From Anaerolineae bacterium (GTDB lineage: Bacteria; Chloroflexota; Anaerolineae; Aggregatilineales; Phototrophicaceae), in assembly GCA_028284565.1 (NCBI GenBank), contig JANQRM010000672.1, positions 1 through 7,054 of the forward strand: a stretch of DNA of 7,054 nucleotides, read 5' to 3'. The notes under the pieces were generated by a model, which saw only the letters and a list, made by a program, of their open reading frames with translations, searched no databases and was not told the DNA's origin. Position numbers and translations under genes: made by a program. Below are positions 1 through 4,667 of the stretch, piece by piece (within the stretch, counting starts at the first letter, position 1; every line of letters starts with the position of its first letter).

Positions 1-234
1 CATCACACGGCATTCGACTCCTTCCAGCAACTCGCACCGACGATGACACTCTGTTCGGATAAACGTTATGTCGATACAGGTGACATCATCACAGCTGGCG
101 GGATTTCGGCGGGAATTGATATGTCCTTGTATGTAGTACGCAAATTACTCGGAGATGGAGTCCTGCAAAAGACACTTAAAGAGATGGAGTACGCATGGAC
201 TCCCGATAATTCGTCTGTGATATTGAATGCCTAG
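1..234 (+). CDS. DJ-1/PfpI family protein, C-terminal fragment
   Basis: This is the last 77 codons of a plus-strand gene that begins before the window; the frame is open from base 1 to a TAG at 232-234. The segment GGISAGIDMSLYVV, followed by a helix with LLG, is the pattern near the C-terminal end of the glutamine-amidotransferase-like domain in the DJ-1/PfpI family, especially the isonitrile hydratase and GlxA-like branch, where a GG(I/V)SAGID stretch follows the substrate pocket. The nucleophile-elbow cysteine would lie upstream and cannot be checked. The protein stops soon after this domain, with no room for a C-terminal AraC-type helix-turn-helix, so a stand-alone enzyme or chaperone-like protein is more likely than a GlxA regulator. 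It converges on the minus-strand membrane protein gene with one base between the stop codons. The family call is good; the substrate is unknown. Confidence 0.8.
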   Translation, partial: HHTAFDSFQQLAPTMTLCSDKRYVDTGDIITAGGISAGIDMSLYVVRKLLGDGVLQKTLKEMEYAWTPDNSSVILNA

Positions 235-235
235 C

Positions 236-1132
236 TTATTCCTCTTTCGGGTCGAGCAGAACCAAGAGACCCATCAAGCCCACATTGGCGTAGAGCAGAG
301 GTGCTAACAAGGGCGAACCTCGCAAGAACCGTTCTACTACAATCGTACCCGAAGGGGTGAGATTCGTACCTGCGTGAAGGACAAAGCCGATCAATCCAAC
401 AAGTATCAAAAGGACCATGGCAACGGTATGAGTCATGATGTCGCCGGATGATGGCTTTTCGATAATCCCCAAGAAGAGGCTCGTTGTTGCCCCAAATAAT
501 CCTGCCACAATAGGCAACCACACCCACGGATTTTCAAAACGGACGCGGGCATGGTCCAGCACACTGCTGATAAGTGTGGCGAGGATAAAAATCGAAACGA
601 TGAGGAAGTAAGCACGGGTTTTGCTGTAGGGCATTTGTACTGTGCGATCGCCCAGCAATTTCAGCCTTCCACTATCCGTTGGGGATTCAACCCATGCTGA
701 ACTAATTCCCAAGACACTGATGAGGATAAAGAACAGGGGTCCGATTATCGGTGGCGACCAGATGAGGATGTTGACGACTTGGGCATCAATGAAGCCCTGC
801 TGAGAGATGAGGGTGCGGTCTAGATGGAAGTATGCGCCGAGTACGCCGATGACGATGCTTGATAGAAAGACAAGATTGGCAATCACCGTGGCAACAGGAC
901 GATTACGCAGGGCAATCAGTCCTGCGACGAGCAAGAGAAAGCCCGCCACCAAACCAAAGATAATGGGTATCCACTCGTTGGGTTTAATGCCGCCTGTGAT
1001 GTTATGTGCCAGATAAATATCCACCCCGATGAATATCTGGTTTACTGCCGCCATTAGTAAAAATAGCTGGTCACGAGTAAGAGGCAAGCGCAACTGACTT
1101 GCCCTTGGGATAACCTGTGCTAGGTGTGACAT
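236..1132 (-). CDS. Eight-helix integral membrane protein, putative partner of the octahaem cytochrome
   Basis: A 298-residue hydrophobic protein with about eight membrane helices, near residues 22-44, 55-76, 82-102, 119-143, 172-192, 202-223, 234-255 and 276-294. I do not recognise a named family. Residues 21-145 and 172-294 align by eye as two copies of a four-helix unit. Shared landmarks are a histidine closing the first helix (H43, H194), a W-(I/L)-P-I segment opening the second (53-57, 205-208), a histidine closing the third (H103, H253), and SP followed by PL in the fourth (126-133, 273-279). Arginines and lysines in the N-terminus (R10, R15, R20), the second loop (R76, R78) and the central loop suggest the N-terminus is inside, placing all four histidines on the outer face. 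There is no CXXCH. The start lies two bases after the cytochrome stop, with an AGGAG ribosome site inside the cytochrome's last codons, so the two are probably co-translated. By layout it resembles two-bundle quinol proteins such as NrfD/PsrC, but homology is not claimed. Confidence 0.85.
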   Translation of the reverse strand: MSHLAQVIPRASQLRLPLTRDQLFLLMAAVNQIFIGVDIYLAHNITGGIKPNEWIPIIFGLVAGFLLLVAGLIALRNRPVATVIANLVFLSSIVIGVLGAYFHLDRTLISQQGFIDAQVVNILIWSPPIIGPLFFILISVLGISSAWVESPTDSGRLKLLGDRTVQMPYSKTRAYFLIVSIFILATLISSVLDHARVRFENPWVWLPIVAGLFGATTSLFLGIIEKPSSGDIMTHTVAMVLLILVGLIGFVLHAGTNLTPSGTIVVERFLRGSPLLAPLLYANVGLMGLLVLLDPKEE

Positions 1133-1134
1133 GC

Positions 1135-2493
1135 CTACTCTCCTGAGTCGTCGCTATTTTCCTCAGAATCAGAGTTGTCTTCGGTGTTATCTGTCGCGTC
1201 GGATTCTGCTTCGCCATGTTCATTCAGCAAATCTTCGACCATCTCCTCAAGCTCGGCTTGGTCGCGCAAGATTTCGTAGGCTCCATGCCATTGGACATAA
1301 TCGGGTCCGCCCATCCACGCACCAAACTTGGCGGTACGTCCCCAGTGATGCCATAAATCGAAATGGACAAAGTCAATGGGTTCATCAAAAGGTTCGGGAC
1401 TGAGCAAGCCAGCCTCACGTGCAGGCGCAATCGTATCATTACTGAGTTGGACGCGACGGTTAATCTCTTCTACGAGTGCGTCGCCATCTGCATAGAATTC
1501 TTCAATGAAGTTGGGATTATGGCACTCAGAACAGACTGTCTGCATCCGCACTTGATTGTCTTGCCAGCTGGGACGGCGTTCGCTTTGCGGAGCGAAGAGA
1601 TACCATGTCAGGCGATCCCCGACGTCGTGGGTGGTGCTGGTTCCGCCAAAACCGCTCATATGGCAGATGGCACAGGTTGGCGCGGGGAAATCGACGACCG
1701 AGAGCGTACCGGGTTCAGCTTCCCAGTTCCAGTCATCACCGCCTGTCAGGTAAGCAATGCCATGATACGATTCGATATAGATTTCGTATTGTGGATGATC
1801 TGGTCCGATGTGACAGTGGTTACAGGTTTCGGGCTTGCGGGCTTGTTCTAAGCTGAATTCATGGCGCAGGTGACACGATTGGCATTCACCAACGGAGCCA
1901 TCTTCGGCTGGTGCGCCAATATTATGACAGCCTTCGCAAGCAAAACGGGTAATTGCGGGTCCTTCGAGTTCAAATAGCGCATTCCGCATGCGTTCTGGGT
2001 TGAAACTGCCTTCGGGAATGGCTTCATACATGGCAAGGTGTTCGTCACTGAGGTTTTCTGCCCCCCACATCGCAACATAAGCTGGAAGTGCGTGTCGGCT
2101 CTGGTTGAATTGGGCGACTTCCGATTGGTGGCAGGTCGCGCATTTTGCGGTCGTCGGTTGATTCAAGACGAATGTCCCTTGATGCTCAATCGCGCCGGGG
2201 TAGTCTTCTTCGACCTCGTGGCAATCTTGACAAGACACATTTGCCGACGCCATCGTACTGCGTCCGTATTGTTCGACAATGCCGGGGGTGGTGTTTTGAT
2301 GGCAAGCAACACATTCATTATCACTATTAATTAAGACATTCTGCGGGCGACCATCATGCGGGTCGGGTTGGATGGATTGTCCAATTGACGAGATGATAAA
2401 GGCAAGGGCGGGTACGATGATGACAACTAGAATACCCAGTATTAACAATCGAGAGGATGAAAACAAACCTTGTGAAGGTGGTTGCTGAGACAT
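1135..2493 (-). CDS. HAO-family octahaem cytochrome c, membrane-anchored
   Basis: A 452-residue c-type cytochrome with eight CXXCH motifs at residues 61, 88, 118, 186, 204, 224, 274 and 321. Residues 14-36 form one hydrophobic helix after a short N-terminus, with no obvious cleavage site, so an uncleaved anchor holding the haem domain outside the membrane is likely. The sixth haem motif is followed by GPDHPQ (230-235) and H244. After the eighth haem come WHHWGR (381-386) and MGGPDYVQWHG (394-404). These are features I associate with the hydroxylamine oxidoreductase (HAO) family. By order, haem 4 (CEGCH, 186-190) would be the catalytic haem, and Y399 is the best candidate for the tyrosine that crosslinks it in true HAO. 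That assignment is from memory and needs an alignment. Residues 413-452 form a strongly acidic Asp/Glu/Ser tail. The protein is shorter than nitrifier HAO and may oxidise hydroxylamine or reduce nitrite, NO or hydroxylamine. The ATG has a GGGGAG ribosome site five bases upstream. Confidence 0.9.
   Translation of the reverse strand: MSQQPPSQGLFSSSRLLILGILVVIIVPALAFIISSIGQSIQPDPHDGRPQNVLINSDNECVACHQNTTPGIVEQYGRSTMASANVSCQDCHEVEEDYPGAIEHQGTFVLNQPTTAKCATCHQSEVAQFNQSRHALPAYVAMWGAENLSDEHLAMYEAIPEGSFNPERMRNALFELEGPAITRFACEGCHNIGAPAEDGSVGECQSCHLRHEFSLEQARKPETCNHCHIGPDHPQYEIYIESYHGIAYLTGGDDWNWEAEPGTLSVVDFPAPTCAICHMSGFGGTSTTHDVGDRLTWYLFAPQSERRPSWQDNQVRMQTVCSECHNPNFIEEFYADGDALVEEINRRVQLSNDTIAPAREAGLLSPEPFDEPIDFVHFDLWHHWGRTAKFGAWMGGPDYVQWHGAYEILRDQAELEEMVEDLLNEHGEAESDATDNTEDNSDSEENSDDSGE
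1138..1144 (-). promoter_or_regulatory. Ribosome binding site of the membrane-protein gene, inside the cytochrome gene
   Basis: On the minus strand this reads AGGAGAG, ending five bases before the ATG at 1132-1130; its AGGAG core is seven bases away. It overlaps the last codons of the cytochrome gene, which supports the chosen start and suggests translational coupling of the two proteins. Confidence 0.7.
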
Positions 2494-2498
2494 AATAG

Positions 2499-2504
2499 CT
2501 CCCC
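2499..2504 (-). promoter_or_regulatory. Ribosome binding site of the octahaem cytochrome gene
   Basis: GGGGAG on the minus strand, five bases before the ATG at 2493-2491. It fixes the start so that the protein begins with a short polar segment and then the membrane anchor. Confidence 0.6.
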
Positions 2505-2568
2505 GTGTGCAACAAAAAATACGCCACCCTAAAGTTTAGCGTGTCTCAAAGCACCTTGCTACTAAAAG

Positions 2569-2580
2569 TGACATTTGTCA
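2569..2580. promoter_or_regulatory. Palindrome TGACATTTGTCA, possible operator
   Basis: A perfect inverted repeat (TGACA, two bases, TGTCA) lies about 75 bases upstream of the cytochrome start, between the terminator-like hairpin and the gene. A second, smaller palindrome, CTAAAGTTTAG, occupies 2529-2539. The position suits a dimeric regulator of the cytochrome/membrane-protein operon. The half-sites do not match the FNR consensus (TTGAT/ATCAA), and I cannot name a regulator. I found no convincing -35/-10 pair nearby. Confidence 0.3.
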
Positions 2581-2613
2581 TGAATTGCGTGTGATGAAGT
2601 GTTGAAAAAGGAG

Positions 2614-2638
2614 AAACGAGCGAGGGGTTCGCCCGTTT
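2614..2638 (-). terminator. Probable rho-independent terminator after the 90-residue membrane protein
   Basis: Read on the minus strand, ten bases (AAACGGGCGA) pair with TCGCTCGTTT across a five-base loop. All pairs are canonical except one G-U. The stem is followed by CTCC and a run of five T. It starts within the stop codon of the upstream small gene. It would separate that gene from the cytochrome operon, which would then need its own promoter in 2494-2613. Confidence 0.6.
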
Positions 2639-2910
2639 TAGGCTTCGTCTGTCGTTTGTTCGGGGGTGACTGCGGGCATTTCCCCAGTGGCGAGTCGGTC
2701 GGTGTCGTCACTGTCTTCCCAACTGATAATCCAGATGCAAGCTCCTGCAACGAGAATGGTAGCGATAATCAAAGCAATCCACTGCCTTGCCAATAAGCCG
2801 ACATCCCGTGCTTCAAATAGTAGCAAGCCGACCATGCCTACGGATAAGACAATCCATGCGGCGAGTCGGGGGTGGGTCGATGCCCATTGGATTCCGGGAA
2901 TTTTGTCCAT
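2638..2910 (-). CDS. Small two-helix membrane protein, unknown function
   Basis: A 90-residue protein with two hydrophobic helices, near residues 17-33 and 42-64, joined by a short loop containing Glu, Arg and Asp. A polar, acidic C-terminal tail (residues 65-90) is rich in Asp, Glu and Thr. There is no haem motif, cysteine pair or other catalytic signature. I do not recognise it. The ATG is preceded by AAGGG with a seven-base spacer and lies about 26 bases from a probable transcription start, supporting it as a real gene. It points the same way as the cytochrome operon downstream but is apparently separated from it by a terminator, so a shared function is possible but not shown. Confidence 0.7.
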   Translation of the reverse strand: MDKIPGIQWASTHPRLAAWIVLSVGMVGLLLFEARDVGLLARQWIALIIATILVAGACIWIISWEDSDDTDRLATGEMPAVTPEQTTDEA

Positions 2911-2942
2911 ATGCTAACCCTTTAGAATCATTAACGCGCGAT

Positions 2943-2951
2943 AGTATACCA
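2943..2951 (-). promoter_or_regulatory. Extended -10 promoter of the 90-residue membrane protein
   Basis: The minus strand reads TGGTATACT, a TGn element joined to a near-consensus -10 hexamer (TATACT). It would start transcription near 2936 and give a leader of about 26 bases before the ATG at 2910. No good -35 hexamer is visible at the usual spacing, which is common for extended -10 promoters. Confidence 0.45.
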
Positions 2952-2986
2952 AAGGACAATTGAATTTGTTAGCGCGGGAGACGTGA

Positions 2987-3000
2987 TTAGTTGTTAGTTG
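2987..3000 (+). repeat. Two copies of TTAGTTG in tandem
   Basis: A seven-base unit occurs twice without a gap and is followed by a partial TTG. It lies in the 145-base space between the P-loop gene stop and the small membrane gene's promoter. It may be simple slippage; no function is evident. Confidence 0.4.
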
Positions 3001-3062
3001 TTGGTTTTTAGTAAAGTCTCTTTCGCAGTCATTTGTTTCAACCAACAAAATAGCAATGTTCC

Positions 3063-3917
3063 CTAGACTTTATACCATTTTAAGACTGAATCTTGGATGG
3101 ATTGGGGTGTATGGTCGGCTTCAATCTGTCTCATAATCTGCTGGGCTTCATCGGGTGTGGCTTTCAATTCGCCGAGTATCCCATCTACATTGTAAACAGT
3201 GCCTGTTGGTTGGAACACCATATCTATCGGCAAAACGAGCGCGTGGCGATGCTGTAGCAAATATTCATACATCCACTGATAGACGTGAGGTTGATAGTCG
3301 AGCGTATCCTCGCAATTGGGTGCATCGAGGGCTTTTGCGGTGGTAAAACAATCTTCCCACAGAGCTTGCAGAACATTCGGTGGCGCATCCTTCGATTCTT
3401 TCTCATGCTGAGGGGATGCGATGGTCTGTTGACGTGAGGATTCGATAACGTCTCGGACGTGTTTCGATGGTACAGGGATGACAAAATGCGTCTTGTCGTC
3501 GGCGAGGATGGCTTCGGCGGGGTCGTCGTGTTGTTTCACGAGTTCAATCAACCGATTGCCTATGAGGGGGACTTCACCAATCAAAATATGTTCGGGTGTC
3601 GGGTGATTGTCTAACCATGTTTTCACCCCTTGCCTTGCCCACATGCCCACGGCTTTACGGATGCAGGCATGAGTCACACCGTCGATTTCGGGATATTTGT
3701 CGAGGATGGTCGGTGTCTCGAAGGCAGAGCGGGTGACATCCCATTGGAGTAAGTGGACTTTACGTCTGGCTTGGGTTGCCATGAGCGCAAATTGTTGCAG
3801 GAGGAGGCTTTTCCCCACGCCCGGCAATCCCGCGAAGAAGACCATGTTGCAAGAGCCGATAAGCTGTTGGAATTGCTGGTAGATGGGTGAATCGGTTGCA
3901 ATGACAAGTTTAGTCAT
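3063..3917 (-). CDS. P-loop NTPase of unknown function
   Basis: A 284-residue soluble protein with a clear Walker A motif, GLPGVGKS, at residues 30-37, following a hydrophobic strand (26-29). A second strand, HLLQWD (55-60), is followed by R63. A hydrophobic stretch ending in Glu-Val-Pro-Leu (111-118) could be the Walker B strand, and a VPSKHVRD segment (149-156) could carry phosphate-contacting basic residues. That order is reminiscent of small-molecule or nucleotide kinases, but it matches no family I can name. The C-terminal 100 residues have the conserved-looking stretch LVLPIDMVF (227-235), then NVDGILGEL (243-251). The ATG lies inside the end of the HD-domain gene (eight shared bases), so the two are co-translated and may act on the same substrate. 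No strong ribosome site is visible, in keeping with coupled translation. Confidence 0.75.
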   Translation of the reverse strand: MTKLVIATDSPIYQQFQQLIGSCNMVFFAGLPGVGKSLLLQQFALMATQARRKVHLLQWDVTRSAFETPTILDKYPEIDGVTHACIRKAVGMWARQGVKTWLDNHPTPEHILIGEVPLIGNRLIELVKQHDDPAEAILADDKTHFVIPVPSKHVRDVIESSRQQTIASPQHEKESKDAPPNVLQALWEDCFTTAKALDAPNCEDTLDYQPHVYQWMYEYLLQHRHALVLPIDMVFQPTGTVYNVDGILGELKATPDEAQQIMRQIEADHTPQSIQDSVLKWYKV

Positions 3918-4494
3918 GATGGGTTATCTCTAAGTAAGCGTATAAGCCGCGTGCCATGTGACGGGCTGTGTCAGTATAGAAGCGGGTGTGAATCCATTTG
4001 TCGAGTAATGTCATCTGTTCATCAAACGTATAATTGAACCATTCCCCTAATGTCTCTAAACCAAAGGGGGTGTATCGCCAGAGTTTATCGGCATCTTTGA
4101 CGAGGGAGTCGTTGATGGACAAGCTGTCTTTACGGGTGTCGTGTCCGTCGATAATGGTGGTGATTTCGCTGATGTGTGAGGAGTCCGTGTTGAGTTCGGT
4201 GAGGATTGCTTTTGCAATGCGCGCGCCTTCTGTTTCATGTTGGCGACGCAATTCCGGGTAAATCATGTGGGGTCCGAAAGATTGCAGTTGCTTGTCTTCT
4301 GGCACAGTTGACCAACCGACATCGTGGAGGAGTATGGCTGGCAGGACAATTTCTGAATCTGCTTCAGTATGAATGGCGAGTAACTGCTTGGCGAAGTGAT
4401 AGCAATATAGTGTATGCGTATCATTCTTCCGCGTTTGTAGATAGGGTTTGGCTTTGTCCCAGATGGGTTGGTGGGTAGAGTCGATGGGTTTCAT
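3910..4494 (-). CDS. HD-domain phosphohydrolase
   Basis: A 194-residue soluble protein with the metal-binding pattern of the HD superfamily: H33 in the first helix, the H57-D58 doublet in AILLHDVG, H86 in the next helices, H118 in IIDGHD, and D135 in KDADKLWR. The family hydrolyses phosphate esters of nucleotides or related compounds; the substrate here cannot be read from sequence. The length fits a single HD domain with no extra regulatory part. It is the first gene of a two-gene unit with the P-loop NTPase. No ribosome site precedes the ATG at 4494. A ten-codon reading frame (4491-4523) ends in a TGA overlapping this ATG, which might feed ribosomes onto it but may be chance. The upstream 173 bases hold hairpins and no other gene. 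Confidence 0.85.
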   Translation of the reverse strand: MKPIDSTHQPIWDKAKPYLQTRKNDTHTLYCYHFAKQLLAIHTEADSEIVLPAILLHDVGWSTVPEDKQLQSFGPHMIYPELRRQHETEGARIAKAILTELNTDSSHISEITTIIDGHDTRKDSLSINDSLVKDADKLWRYTPFGLETLGEWFNYTFDEQMTLLDKWIHTRFYTDTARHMARGLYAYLEITHHD

Positions 4495-4589
4495 AATAAC
4501 CGATTCAACGCAGGGATTTGCATGATGATAGTTTTAAGCAGATAGTATCCATAAAAATCATATCTTGTCTGTCATTTTATCCCCACCCC

Positions 4590-4612
4590 AGTCGGGCGTA
4601 GACACTCCGACT
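4590..4612. repeat. Hairpin 1 of a tandem hairpin element
   Basis: AGTCGG (4590-4595) and CCGACT (4607-4612) form a perfect six-base inverted repeat around an 11-base loop. It is flanked on the left by the C-rich run CCCCACCCC and lies two bases from hairpin 2. Its sequence style is unlike the adjacent coding DNA. Confidence 0.5.
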
Positions 4613-4614
4613 TC

Positions 4615-4639
4615 CCCCTCCCCAATTCTTAGGGAGGGG
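4615..4639. repeat. Hairpin 2, C-rich/G-rich arms
   Basis: CCCCTCCC (4615-4622) pairs perfectly with GGGAGGGG (4632-4639) across a nine-base loop. On the plus strand it is followed by AGCTTTTC; on the minus strand, the direction of the neighbouring genes, no T run follows. A clean intrinsic terminator for the ThDP gene is therefore not shown. With hairpin 1 it looks like a dispersed intergenic palindrome of the REP/MITE kind, though copy number cannot be judged from one window. Confidence 0.55.
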
Positions 4640-4655
4640 AGCTTTTCAAAGGGAG

Positions 4656-4667
4656 GGTCTATAGACC
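4656..4667. repeat. Palindrome GGTCTATAGACC abutting the ThDP gene stop
   Basis: A perfect 12-base palindrome begins directly after the TGA (4670-4668) of the ThDP enzyme gene on the minus strand. It may belong to the hairpin element to its left or mark that element's edge. No function is assigned. Confidence 0.5.

Noticed and set aside
1363..1851. A 162-codon plus-strand open frame opposite the octahaem cytochrome
   Set aside because: It lies wholly antisense to a gene with eight haem motifs in register, has no recognisable motif and lacks its own context, so it is a shadow frame.
1135..2493. Octahaem cytochrome as NrfA, octahaem nitrite reductase (ONR) or tetrathionate reductase (OTR)
   Set aside because: No CXXCK motif for a lysine-ligated catalytic haem is present, and the GPDHPQ and PDYVQWHG motifs point to the HAO family.
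3025..3060. AT-rich inverted repeat after the P-loop gene as a terminator
   Set aside because: The arms (TTTGTT/AACAAA) are short and A/T only, and no adjacent T run follows on the minus strand, so it would be a weak stem.
4491..4523. A ten-codon minus-strand frame (MQIPALNRLL) whose TGA overlaps the HD gene's ATG
   Set aside because: It could be a coupling leader, but it has no ribosome site and is short enough to arise by chance; conservation would be needed.
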